Positions 24,957-33,453 of a DNA stretch of 33,453 nt are shown piece after piece (position 1 is the first letter of the stretch; each line of letters begins with the position of its first letter). The stretch is taken from positions 1 through 33,453 of the forward strand of contig NZ_QJUG01000083.1 in the NCBI RefSeq assembly GCF_003426775.1, written 5' to 3'. The notes under the pieces were generated by a model. That model was not told the DNA's origin, did not search any database, and worked only from the letters and a program-made list of their open reading frames with translations. The position numbers and the translations under genes were made by a program. The DNA is from Allorhizocola rhizosphaerae. GTDB lineage: Bacteria > Actinomycetota > Actinomycetes > Mycobacteriales > Micromonosporaceae.

Positions 24957-27398
24957 CTACGCCCCGCGCAGGGTTCCGCCCAACCTCTCGGAAACGAGCG
25001 CTACGGCGGCGTCCCGTGCGGCGATCGCCTCCTCCACTTTGAGGGTGCGGTCAGGGGCCCGGAACGTCAGGCTGTAGGCCAGCGAACGTTTACCACCGCC
25101 GATGCCCTCGTAAACGTCGAACAGCTTGATCGACTCAAGCAATTGTCCTGCGCCCTCGATCAGCGTGTGCTGCACGACCTGAGCCGGGATGCCGCGGTCG
25201 AGCACCAGCGCCACATCGATCAGCGCGGGCGGATAGTTCGACAGCGTGGGCGGCGGGGTGAGTCCGGGCAGCGGCACGCGATCGAGGTCGAGCTCCATGG
25301 CGCACGTGCCCGGCGGGATATCAAGCGCGGCGCACACCGCCGGGTGAAGTTCGCCGGCGAGTCCCACCTCGACGCCGTCCACGGTGAATGATGCGCACCG
25401 TCCGGGGTGGAACGGCTCGCGCACGGTCTGCGCGATCTCGTGCTTGTCCAGCACCGCCCTGGCCGCCTCGACCGCGTCGGCCCACGACGCCTGCCGGCCG
25501 GGGCCCCACCAACCGGAGCGCTCGAATTCACCCGTCAGGATGACGGCCACGTGCAGTGGCTGGTGCGGCACGGCCTCGTTGGCGACCCGCCACTGCGCAT
25601 CGGACGGACGCCCGTCGACACCCATGACGGGCGGGGCCAACATGTCATCGCCCGGCAGGAACACCAGGCCCAGCTCGTAGAGCGCGACATCACGCTGACC
25701 CCGGCCGAGGTTGCGGCGCAGCGCGGTGACCAGGCCCGGCAGGAGGCTGGTCCGCATGAACGGCTCCTCCTCCGAGATCGGGTTGGTCAGGCGCACGGCA
25801 TGGCGCGTGTCGCCCAACGTCTCCATCGCCTCGCGCGACACGAACGGGTAGGTGAGCACCTCGACATAGCCCTGCTCGGCCAGCGTGCGCCCGATGTTTC
25901 GCCTTCTCCGCTGCCCGGGAGTCAGGCCGTTGCCCGGCGGGGCAATCGGCAGCACGCTCGGCACGGCCTCGAACCCGTCCAGCCGCACGACCTCCTCCAC
26001 GAGGTCGGCACCCTCGCGCAGATCGGGCCGCCACGACGGCGGGATCACGTCCACCCGGTCCTCGTACTGCGCGACATCGCAGCCGATCTCGGTGAGCAGG
26101 TCGGCCACGCGGTCAACCGAGTACTCCACGCCGATCAGCTTGGTGGGCTGATCGCCCGCCATCGAGATCATCACGGGCTCGGGCGGGTAGTTCAGGTCCA
26201 GCACCTCCTCGCCGGGCGTGCCGCCGCCATACTCGACCAGCAGCGAGACCGCCCGCTCGACGGCGACCAGGCACAGCTCCCGGTCGACCCCGCGCTCCCA
26301 GCGCTTCGCGGCCTCACTGAACAGCTTGTGGCGCCGCGCGGTGCGCCCGACCATGGCCGGATCCCAGTGCGCCGCCTCGAAAAGCACGTTGGTCGTGCCG
26401 TCCACGACCTCAGAGGTCTGCCCGCCCATGACGGCCGCGAGCGAGATCGGCCCGGTTTCGTCGCAGATGACCATGTCCTCCGGGCTGAGCACCCGCACGA
26501 CACCGTCCAATGTGGTCAGTTTCTCTTTTTCCTGCGCGCGGCGCACCACCACTGCGCCCTTGATCCGGTCGGCGTCGAAGGCATGCATGGGCTGGCCCAG
26601 TTCGAGCATCACGTAGTTGGTGATGTCGATGGCGAGGCCGAGCGTGCGGATGCCGGCCGTGGTCAGGCGGCGCTTCATGAAGTCGGGCGTGGGCGCGTTG
26701 GGGTCGATGCCCCGCACGAGGCGGGCGGCGAACCGGTCGCACCCCTTGGTGTCGTCGATCGTCAGCGGCCACGCGGGTTTGGCCGTGGCCTCGGTGCGCG
26801 GTCCGAACGCGGGATCGTTGAACGGCACGCGGTAGGCGTGTGCGAGCTCTCGGGCCAATCCTCGGACGCTCATCTGGTACCCCCTGTCCGGGGTGATCTC
26901 AAGAGCGAGCCCGATGTCGTCCAAGCCGACCACGGGCCTGGCATCCTCCCCCGGCTTGGCGTCCACAGTGGACGGGAGCACGATGATGCCCGCGTGGTCG
27001 TCGCTGAGGCCCAGCTCGCGGGCCGAACAGATCATGCCGTGCGACATGCGCCCATAGGTCTTGCGCGAACCCACCTCGAACCCGCCCGGCAGCACCCCGC
27101 CCGGCAGGATCACGACCACCAGATCGCCCTCGCTGAAGTTGGACGCGCCGCAGATGACCTCCTGCGGTTCGGACCGTCCAATGTCGAGGGTCACGAACCG
27201 GATCGGCTTCTTGAATTCCTTCAGCTCCTCGATGGTCAGCACGCGCCCGACCACCAGTTCGCCCTTGACCGACTCGCGCTGATCGATCACATGCTCGACC
27301 TCGATGCCGAGATTGGTCAGCCTCTTGTCAATCTCCTGCGCCGTAACGGACGCGGGAAGCTCCACGAACTCGCGCAGCCACGAGACTCCCACTTTCAT
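24957..27398 (-). CDS. pheT: Phenylalanyl-tRNA synthetase beta subunit
   Basis: This 813-residue subunit of the alpha2-beta2 synthetase has the usual domain order. These are the N-terminal MKVGVSWLREFVELP, an EMAP/OB tRNA-binding domain (about 40-150, with VVGRVLTIEEL and ICGASNFSEGD), the B3/B4 editing region, the B5 domain, the catalytic-like core and a C-terminal FDX-ACB anticodon-binding domain (LSNYPPALIDVALVLDR to the end). The ATG lies one base after the pheS stop. Confidence 0.97.
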   Translation of the reverse strand: MKVGVSWLREFVELPASVTAQEIDKRLTNLGIEVEHVIDQRESVKGELVVGRVLTIEELKEFKKPIRFVTLDIGRSEPQEVICGASNFSEGDLVVVILPGGVLPGGFEVGSRKTYGRMSHGMICSARELGLSDDHAGIIVLPSTVDAKPGEDARPVVGLDDIGLALEITPDRGYQMSVRGLARELAHAYRVPFNDPAFGPRTEATAKPAWPLTIDDTKGCDRFAARLVRGIDPNAPTPDFMKRRLTTAGIRTLGLAIDITNYVMLELGQPMHAFDADRIKGAVVVRRAQEKEKLTTLDGVVRVLSPEDMVICDETGPISLAAVMGGQTSEVVDGTTNVLFEAAHWDPAMVGRTARRHKLFSEAAKRWERGVDRELCLVAVERAVSLLVEYGGGTPGEEVLDLNYPPEPVMISMAGDQPTKLIGVEYSVDRVADLLTEIGCDVAQYEDRVDVIPPSWRPDLREGADLVEEVVRLDGFEAVPSVLPIAPPGNGLTPGQRRRRNIGRTLAEQGYVEVLTYPFVSREAMETLGDTRHAVRLTNPISEEEPFMRTSLLPGLVTALRRNLGRGQRDVALYELGLVFLPGDDMLAPPVMGVDGRPSDAQWRVANEAVPHQPLHVAVILTGEFERSGWWGPGRQASWADAVEAARAVLDKHEIAQTVREPFHPGRCASFTVDGVEVGLAGELHPAVCAALDIPPGTCAMELDLDRVPLPGLTPPPTLSNYPPALIDVALVLDRGIPAQVVQHTLIEGAGQLLESIKLFDVYEGIGGGKRSLAYSLTFRAPDRTLKVEEAIAARDAAVALVSERLGGTLRGA

Positions 27399-27399
27399 C

Positions 27400-28695
<1,296 letters not shown>

Positions 28696-29478
28696 CTAAA
28701 GAGCAGATCTGTGCGCACGGGCAGAAGCATACAGGCAGACCGCCGCGGCCGCCGCCAGGTTCAAGCTCTCTGCGAAGCCATATACGGGTACGCGGACCCG
28801 CTCCGCCCGCGCGAGGACCTCATCCGGCAGGCCATGCGCCTCCCCGCCGAACAACCAGGCCGTCTTTCGCGTGAGCCGGGGCTCGATCTCGAACAGATCG
28901 CTCTCTCCCCGCCCACTGGTCGCGAGCACCAGCATGCCTTCCAAGGCGTCCAACACCTGGCCGGTCTCCCGCTCCCGCACCACATCGACGTGAAACAGGC
29001 TCCCGGCGCTCGCCCGCACACACTTGCCGTTGTGCGGGTCAACCGAGTCACCCGCGAAGATCACCGTGTTGGCCCCGGCCGCGTCGGCCGTGCGCAGGAT
29101 CGTGCCCGCGTTGCCCGGGTCTCGGATGTCCACGGCCACGGCCACGAGGCGGGGCTGCTTCGCGAGCGCGTCGTTCAAGGAGACGTCGACAAGCTCACAG
29201 ACGGCAACAACCCCTTGCGGTGTCACGGTTTCGGCGAGTGCGGCCATCGCCTCGTCGGTCACGACGCTCGCGTCCGGGTATTCGCCCGCCCGGTCGGCCG
29301 TCACGAACAACTCCCGCACGACTCCCGCCGCGACCGCCTCGCGCACCGCCTGCGGCCCTTCGGCCAGGAACAGTCCGGCCTTCTCCCGCTCCCGCCGCCG
29401 CTGCAGTTTGATGGCAGCAGAAACCCGGGGTGTCCGTGTCGTGAACGGACGGTCCCCGGGCCTCTGCGCGCTGTTCAC
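28696..29478 (-). CDS. SpoU/TrmH-family RNA 2'-O-methyltransferase
   Basis: This 260-residue SPOUT methyltransferase uses S-adenosylmethionine to methylate ribose in rRNA or tRNA. The N-terminal substrate-binding part ends near residue 100. The knotted catalytic domain shows VAVDIRDPGNAGTILRTADAAG, WLFGGEAHGLPDEVL and VRVPVYGFAESLNLAAAAAVCLY, the three SpoU motifs. The GTG start at 29478 is used; the region after rplT leaves only a 12-bp gap, so it is probably the last gene of the infC-rpmI-rplT transcript. The exact RNA target cannot be told from sequence. Confidence 0.92.
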   Translation of the reverse strand: MNSAQRPGDRPFTTRTPRVSAAIKLQRRREREKAGLFLAEGPQAVREAVAAGVVRELFVTADRAGEYPDASVVTDEAMAALAETVTPQGVVAVCELVDVSLNDALAKQPRLVAVAVDIRDPGNAGTILRTADAAGANTVIFAGDSVDPHNGKCVRASAGSLFHVDVVRERETGQVLDALEGMLVLATSGRGESDLFEIEPRLTRKTAWLFGGEAHGLPDEVLARAERVRVPVYGFAESLNLAAAAAVCLYASARAHRSAL

Positions 29479-29490
29479 TTAACGGGCAGC

Positions 29491-29862
29491 TCAGGCGGTC
29501 TGCGCGCTGGCGACGGCCTTTTTGGCAACCTCGACGAGGGCGACGAACGCCTTCTCGTCGTTGACCGCCAGCTCGGCGAGGATCTTGCGGTCCACCTCGA
29601 CGCCCGCGAGCCGCAGGCCCTGCACGAGGCGGTTGTAGGTGATGCCGTTGGCGCGGGCACCCGCGTTGATGCGGGTAATCCACAGCTGGCGGAAGTCACC
29701 CTTGCGATCCTTGCGGTCGCGGTAGGCATACTGCATCGAGTGGAGCATCTGCTCCTTGGCCTTGCGGTACAGCCGCGAGCGCTGCCCGCGGTAACCCTTG
29801 GCGCTCTCGAGGACCGCCCGGCGCTTCTTATGGGCGTTGATCGCCCGCTTGACGCGTGCCAT
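29491..29862 (-). CDS. rplT: Ribosomal protein bL20
   Basis: This 123-residue, strongly basic large-subunit protein begins [15 protein letters not shown] and contains [16 protein letters not shown] and [15 protein letters not shown], diagnostic of bL20. It is third in the infC-rpmI-rplT order, 120 bp after rpmI. Confidence 0.99.
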   Translation of the reverse strand: MARVKRAINAHKKRRAVLESAKGYRGQRSRLYRKAKEQMLHSMQYAYRDRKDRKGDFRQLWITRINAGARANGITYNRLVQGLRLAGVEVDRKILAELAVNDEKAFVALVEVAKKAVASAQTA

Positions 29863-29982
29863 TTATCGTATTCCTCCTACGTATTTCCTGGGGTTCGCGG
29901 GGTTGGACCCCGCGGCGGAATTCGGGCCTGCGGCGAACCGACCGGAGGTCGGTGAGCAGCCGGGCCCGCCCCGCGGCGCGCG

Positions 29983-30177
29983 TCAGCGCCCGAGCAGCTT
30001 CTTGATCCGCGGCGCGTCAGCCTTGGAGACCTCGACGGTCCCGGTCAGCCGACGGGTACGGCGGGAGGACTTGCCCTCCAGCAGGTGACGCTTGCCGGCC
30101 TGCTCGGCAACGATCTTGCCCTTGCCGGTGACCTTCACCCGCTTGCCCATGCCGGTGTGGCTCTTCATCTTCGGCAT
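29983..30177 (-). CDS. rpmI: Ribosomal protein bL35
   Basis: This 64-residue basic protein starts [20 protein letters not shown] and ends KKLLGR, typical of bL35. ATG 30177 fits the family start; the longer open frame upstream is not coding. It lies 40 bp after infC. Confidence 0.98.
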   Translation of the reverse strand: MPKMKSHTGMGKRVKVTGKGKIVAEQAGKRHLLEGKSSRRTRRLTGTVEVSKADAPRIKKLLGR

Positions 30178-30217
30178 TTTCGAAGTTCTCCCCTGACTAG
30201 TGTGCTGTGGTGCTAGA

Positions 30218-30823
30218 TCAGGCCTGCGCCGATGCCCCGGCGACGGTCTCTTCGGTCGCCTGCTCCGTGGAGGCGCCCTCCGGCTCACCCTTGCGGGCGC
30301 CGGTGGTCTTACCGCCGCGGTGGGGCGCAAGCACCATGATCATGTTACGGCCGTCCTGCTTGGCCTGGGACTCGACGAAACCCATGTCCGCGACCTCCTC
30401 CTCGAGCCTGCGCAGGAGCCGGAAACCCAGCTCGGGGCGGTGCTGCTCGCGACCCCGGAACATGATCGTCACTTTGACCTTGTCTCCCGCCTTGAGGAAC
30501 CGCAGCACGTGACCTTTTTTGGTCTCGTAGTCATGCGAGTCAATCTTCGGCCGGAGTTTCATTTCCTTGATGACCGTCTGTTGCTGGTTACGCCGGGCTT
30601 CCCTGGCCTTGAGCGCGCTCTCGTACTTGAACTTGCCGAAGTCCATGAGCTTGCAGACCGGAGGGCGTGCCATGGGCGCAACCTCGACCAGATCCAGATC
30701 TACGTCTGCGGCCAGCTGCAAGGCGCGCTCCAGTGGGACGATGCCCACCTGCTCTCCCTCAGGGCCGACCAGACGGACCTCACGTGCCCGGATCTGCTCG
30801 TTTACGCGTGGCTCGACGCTGAT
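30218..30823 (-). CDS. infC: Translation initiation factor IF-3 (ATC start)
   Basis: This factor binds the 30S subunit and proofreads the start codon. Homology begins at [20 protein letters not shown], upstream of the first ATG/GTG in frame. The only start that keeps it is ATC at 30821-30823, placed 4 bases after a strong AAGGAGG ribosome site. infC genes are known for rare starts (AUU/AUC/AUA) that let IF-3 repress its own translation. With this start the protein has 201 residues; a C-terminal tail rich in Ala/Glu/Thr follows the second domain, as in other actinobacteria. It leads the infC-rpmI-rplT operon. Confidence 0.95.
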   Translation of the reverse strand: MSVEPRVNEQIRAREVRLVGPEGEQVGIVPLERALQLAADVDLDLVEVAPMARPPVCKLMDFGKFKYESALKAREARRNQQQTVIKEMKLRPKIDSHDYETKKGHVLRFLKAGDKVKVTIMFRGREQHRPELGFRLLRRLEEEVADMGFVESQAKQDGRNMIMVLAPHRGGKTTGARKGEPEGASTEQATEETVAGASAQA

Positions 30824-31081
30824 GTGGCCTCCTTGATCGTTCCTATTCCTGACGTGCGACCGTGATGATCGTCGCCCGGCGCGGTGCGCCGAGCTCGACC
30901 CTCAAAGCAGTAGGCCCAGCCTCGGGAGAGACTGGGCCTGCTCGACCGGTCATGTGCGCACGTCAGCGCACCCCAAGCACGAGGCTCAGGTGACCGGACC
31001 CAACTCGCTCAAGGCGGACGGGTGGGAGCAGGCGCTCCGCTTGATGGCAGCATGCACTGCCAGGTCGTAAACGCAACTATA
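30824..31081 (-). promoter_or_regulatory. infC operon leader with hairpins and promoter
   Basis: A good -10 box TATAGT is at 31076-31081, though the -35 is weak. That gives an untranslated leader of about 245 bases. The leader carries a strong hairpin: 8-bp stem 30912-30919/30932-30939, then a 1x1 mismatch, 3 more pairs and a 4-nt loop. A second perfect 6-bp hairpin (30877-30891) lies nearer the start codon. Such long structured leaders commonly control infC-rpmI-rplT expression; the mechanism here is not determined. Confidence 0.6.
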
Positions 31082-31083
31082 CA

Positions 31084-31542
31084 CTACGCCCGGTTTTGGG
31101 CATGAAGTGACCGCAAGCACTGCACCGCGTGTACGGCGTGCTCTCTGTCCACCGCCTGGACGGCCAGCACAGACACCGTATCGTCGTTTTCCAGCTCCAG
31201 CGACAGCCACGGCCGTCCCCGGTCGAAGCTCACCTTGCGCACAAGGCTCCACGGCAATTGATAGCCGCCGACGATGTTCTGCACCTTGATGCCCGTCTCG
31301 TCGGCCTGCACCCGCGGCCGGGCGATCAGCATGATCCCCGCGGCGAACACCACGCCCAGACCGATCATCGCGTACTGATCGCCCGGCCTGAACACACCCT
31401 CGCCAACCTCGGTCAGCGCCGTCCCGATGAGGGTGAAGAGCAGGAGGATGCTCACGGCCGCCACCGCGCACACCACGCGCACCCGCTTGGGCCGATGCAC
31501 GAACACCGTCGAACTAGCTCCCACCAGCTTCACCCCCCACAC
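31084..31542 (-). CDS. PH-domain membrane protein
   Basis: This protein of up to 152 residues has two membrane segments (about 22-44 and 57-74) followed by a bacterial PH-like domain with ETGIKVQNIVGGYQLPWSLV and RPWLSLELENDDTVSVLAVQ. It is typical of small actinobacterial PH membrane proteins located between hisG and infC; function unknown. The start is uncertain because the first ~17 codons lie in a tandem repeat: GTG 31542, 31533, 31524, 31506 or 31500 are possible. Its stop lies just before the infC promoter. Confidence 0.8.
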   Translation of the reverse strand: MWGVKLVGASSTVFVHRPKRVRVVCAVAAVSILLLFTLIGTALTEVGEGVFRPGDQYAMIGLGVVFAAGIMLIARPRVQADETGIKVQNIVGGYQLPWSLVRKVSFDRGRPWLSLELENDDTVSVLAVQAVDREHAVHAVQCLRSLHAQNRA

Positions 31543-31749
31543 ACGCCACCCACACCGGCCCCAGCCTACGCACGAACACCATCGAACCAGCTCCCACCAG
31601 CCTCACCACCCACACACGCCACCCACACCGGCTCCCGCCGATGCACGCGCCTCGCCGAGCCAGCTCCCGCAAGCCTCACCACCCACACCGGCCCCCAGCC
31701 GATGCACGCGCCTCGCCAAACCAGCTCCCACAGGCGTCACCACCCACGC
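31492..31749. repeat. Four imperfect tandem repeats over the PH-gene start
   Basis: Units begin at 31492, 31565, 31638 and 31699 (lengths about 73, 73, 61 and a partial ~51). Each starts CC(G/T)A(T/C)GCACG and contains CCAGCTCC or its variant CTAGCTCC, then CACC-rich sequence. The first unit includes the 5' coding end of the PH-domain gene; the rest fill the gap to hisG. Confidence 0.85.
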
Positions 31750-31763
31750 TTGATCCGGCCATG

Positions 31764-32597
31764 TCATAACCGGCACGCGTGGATGTCGGTCACCAGGATC
31801 GCCCGCGCGCCCAGGTCGTAAAGCTCGTCCATGATCCGGTGCACCTCGGCCCGCTGCACCATCGCCTGCACCGCGACCCAGCCCTCCCGGTGCAGCGGCG
31901 AGACCGTCGGCGACTCGATGCCCGGCGTGATCGCGCACGCGGCGTCGAGCCCGTCGGCGCGCACGTCGTAGGCCAGCATCACGTAGCGCCGGGCCACGAG
32001 CACGCCCTGCAGCCGGCGCAGAATCTGTGTCACCGCGCCGTTGCCCTCCGCCGGGGACCGTCCAATCAGGACCGCCTGCGACTCCAGGATCGGCTCCCCC
32101 AAGGTCTTGAGCCCCGCCTGGCGTAGCGTCGCGCCCGTCGCCACCACATCGGCGATCGCGTCGGCCACACCCAACCGGACGGCGTTTTCGACCGCACCGT
32201 CGAGCGTGATCACCTCGGCCTGGATGCCCGCGTCGGCCAGATATTTTTCCACCACGCGCGGGTAGGCCGTGGCGATGCGCTGCCCCTCCAGGCTCAGGTA
32301 GGGATCGGGCGCCGCGAACCGGAACGTCGCCTCGCCAAACCCAAGCTCCAGCAGCTGGTTGACGGTCGAGCCGGAGTCGACGAGCAGATCCTGCCCGGTG
32401 ATCCCAAGATCGAGATCGCCGGAGTGGACATAGGTCGCGATGTCGCGCGGCCGCAGATAGAAGAACTCCACGTCGTTGTCGGAGTCGAGGCAGGTCAGGT
32501 CGCGGTCGTCGGACCGCTGCCGGTAGCCCGCCTCGCGCAGCATGTCGGCGGCCGGACGGGAAAGCGTGCCCTTGTTGGGCAGTGCTATGCGGAGCAC
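31764..32597 (-). CDS. hisG: ATP phosphoribosyltransferase (long form)
   Basis: This is the first enzyme of histidine synthesis. It is 277 residues, the long HisG with a C-terminal ACT-like regulatory domain that binds histidine, so it should not need HisZ. Blocks are MLRIALPNKGTLS, FFYLRPRDIATYVHSGDLDL and GVADAIADVVATGATLR. The GTG start at 32597 has an AGGAGAAG ribosome site overlapping the hisE stop. Confidence 0.97.
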   Translation of the reverse strand: MLRIALPNKGTLSRPAADMLREAGYRQRSDDRDLTCLDSDNDVEFFYLRPRDIATYVHSGDLDLGITGQDLLVDSGSTVNQLLELGFGEATFRFAAPDPYLSLEGQRIATAYPRVVEKYLADAGIQAEVITLDGAVENAVRLGVADAIADVVATGATLRQAGLKTLGEPILESQAVLIGRSPAEGNGAVTQILRRLQGVLVARRYVMLAYDVRADGLDAACAITPGIESPTVSPLHREGWVAVQAMVQRAEVHRIMDELYDLGARAILVTDIHACRL

Positions 32598-32609
32598 AGC
32601 GATCTTCTC

Positions 32610-32873
32610 CTAGAGGTGTTTGTAGACGTCGTCGAGCTCCAGCCCGGCGGCAAGCATGAGCACCTGCGCCTGGTAGAGCAGTTGGGAGATCTCCTCGGCG
32701 GCCCGGTCGGGCCCCTCATGCTCGGCCGCCATCCAGCTCTCGGCGGCCTCCTCCACGACCTTTTTGCCGACGCTATGGACGCCCCGGCGCACGGCCGCCA
32801 CCGTCGCCGACTCGGGATCGCCCGCGGCGACCTTGCCCTTCAACTCGGCGAAAAGCTCGTCAAACGTCTTCAC
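32610..32873 (-). CDS. hisE: Phosphoribosyl-ATP pyrophosphatase
   Basis: This 87-residue MazG-fold enzyme catalyses the second step of histidine synthesis. It contains [17 protein letters not shown] and [20 protein letters not shown], the metal-binding helices. The GTG start at 32873 begins [11 protein letters not shown]. It is followed directly by hisG; the separate hisI is not in this window. Confidence 0.96.
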   Translation of the reverse strand: MKTFDELFAELKGKVAAGDPESATVAAVRRGVHSVGKKVVEEAAESWMAAEHEGPDRAAEEISQLLYQAQVLMLAAGLELDDVYKHL

Positions 32874-32981
32874 CCGGCAATTGAAGCACGGGCCTAGGAC
32901 ATTTCCGATCCCGCCGCAGCGATCGTGGAGGCGCGACCGGTTGAGGACCGAAACCGTCCTAATAACGATCTAGCGTGGACT

Positions 32982-33127
32982 ATGACCCGAACAGTCGACT
33001 CCTTCACCATCAACCTCCCGCAGCGCGATCTGGACGACCGCACCAGGCGGATCGAAGCCGTCCGATGGCCGGCTCACCAGGCGGCTCGAAGCCGTCCGAT
33101 GGCCGGACGAACTGACCGACGCGGCGC
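32982..33127 (+). pseudogene. Remnant of an epoxide hydrolase N-terminus
   Basis: From ATG 32982 the peptide MTRTVDSFTINLPQRDLDD then TRRIEAVRWP resembles the N-terminal (EHN) domain of microsomal-type epoxide hydrolases. A 34-bp-period duplication then shifts the frame: the second copy resumes in another frame as TRRLEAVRWPDELTDAA, the expected continuation. The sequence then runs into the end of the convergent helicase gene, so the catalytic alpha/beta-hydrolase part is missing. TAGCGT (32971-32976) may be a leftover -10 box for a leaderless start. Confidence 0.65.
33041..33106. repeat. Two near-identical 32-bp copies, frameshifting
   Basis: Copies 33041-33072 and 33075-33106 differ at one position and have a period of 34 bp (not a multiple of three). 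They break the epoxide hydrolase frame. Confidence 0.9.
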
Positions 33128-33131
33128 GTCC

Positions 33132-33453
33132 TCAGGCGGTCACGGCCAGCGCAAGCGGCAGCACCGCCGAGGCGCCGGCCAGCCGGAGCTCCCGGGCCGC
33201 GAGCGCCATGGTCCAGCCCGAGTCCACGAGGTCGTCGATGAGCAACACCGGCCCGCTCAGCCCCGCCGGTGCCATGAGCGCCCCGTAGAGCGCCTTGACC
33301 CGGTGCGCACTGTTGGCCCGCCCAGCGTCCACAGTGGACGCGGTGGTCTGCACGGTGCCCAACAGCGGCAGCCGCCCGACCGCCGCCACGTGCGCCGCGA
33401 CGCTTCCGATCAGCTGCGCCCGCCGGTGCGACCCGATCGCGACCACGCCCGCC
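33132..33453 (-). CDS. RecQ-type helicase with phosphoribosyltransferase tail (C-terminal part)
   Basis: This is the partial 3' end of a gene whose start lies beyond the window; the frame is open to 33453. The ~106 visible residues contain VVAIGSHRRAQLIGSVAAH and the PRPP-binding-type motif VLLIDDLVDSGWTMALAARE, then GASAVLPLALAVTA. This matches the C-terminal phosphoribosyltransferase-like extension seen on many actinobacterial RecQ helicases. A stand-alone phosphoribosyltransferase is the alternative, since the helicase part is not visible. Confidence 0.7.
   Translation of the reverse strand, partial: AGVVAIGSHRRAQLIGSVAAHVAAVGRLPLLGTVQTTASTVDAGRANSAHRVKALYGALMAPAGLSGPVLLIDDLVDSGWTMALAARELRLAGASAVLPLALAVTA

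Noticed and set aside
30749-30870. Starting infC at the ATG-like position 30748
   Set aside because: It would cut off about 25 conserved N-terminal residues and has no ribosome site; the ATC start has one.

Overview
The window is high-GC DNA from an actinobacterium, probably a Streptosporangiales-like or related sporulating lineage. The genus is not resolvable by eye. Evidence: GC-rich third codon positions, many GTG starts, ATGA-coupled operons, an actinobacterial-type rRNA leader, an 18-bp ARG box of the Streptomyces type, and a SapB-like (class III) lanthipeptide locus. Most genes lie on the minus strand, so the layout reads naturally from right to left.

Right end (33453 to 28700): the C-terminal part of a RecQ-type helicase with a phosphoribosyltransferase tail, a short broken epoxide-hydrolase remnant on the plus strand, hisE-hisG, a PH-domain membrane protein whose start lies in a tandem repeat, then the translation block infC-rpmI-rplT and an rRNA/tRNA (SpoU) methyltransferase. 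infC has an ATC start codon and a long hairpin-rich leader. Next come pheS-pheT, closely followed by a META-domain lipoprotein, folP (dihydropteroate synthase) and a shortened RibD-like reductase.

Middle (22740 to 16150): a ramCSAB/ramR-like class III lanthipeptide locus. It has a LanKC kinase-cyclase, a 51-residue precursor missed by ordinary ORF length cut-offs, two ABC exporter subunits and a convergent LuxR-type regulator with a degenerate receiver domain. The precursor carries three consecutive S-x2-S-x3-C ring motifs, where SapB has two. This is the most interesting system in the window.

Left half (15400 to 6500): an arginine biosynthesis operon, argC-argJ-argB-argD-argF-argR-argG-argH, nearly all joined by 4 to 13-nt overlaps. 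It is preceded by an ARG box over the argC promoter. A diverged copy of the argJ 5' end forms a 24-codon ORF wedged between argC and argJ. A 3-methyladenine DNA glycosylase and a polytopic membrane protein follow. A plus-strand cassette (DUF1800 protein, Tat-exported DUF1501 protein, TetR regulator with a near-perfect operator palindrome) separates this from tyrS. The leftmost bases are the promoters and leader of an rRNA operon whose 16S gene should begin just outside the window.

A recurring theme is local tandem duplication: 61-bp copies at argJ, 73/61-bp units at the PH gene start, an 18-bp in-frame unit in argG, and a 34-bp-period frameshifting unit in the epoxide hydrolase remnant.
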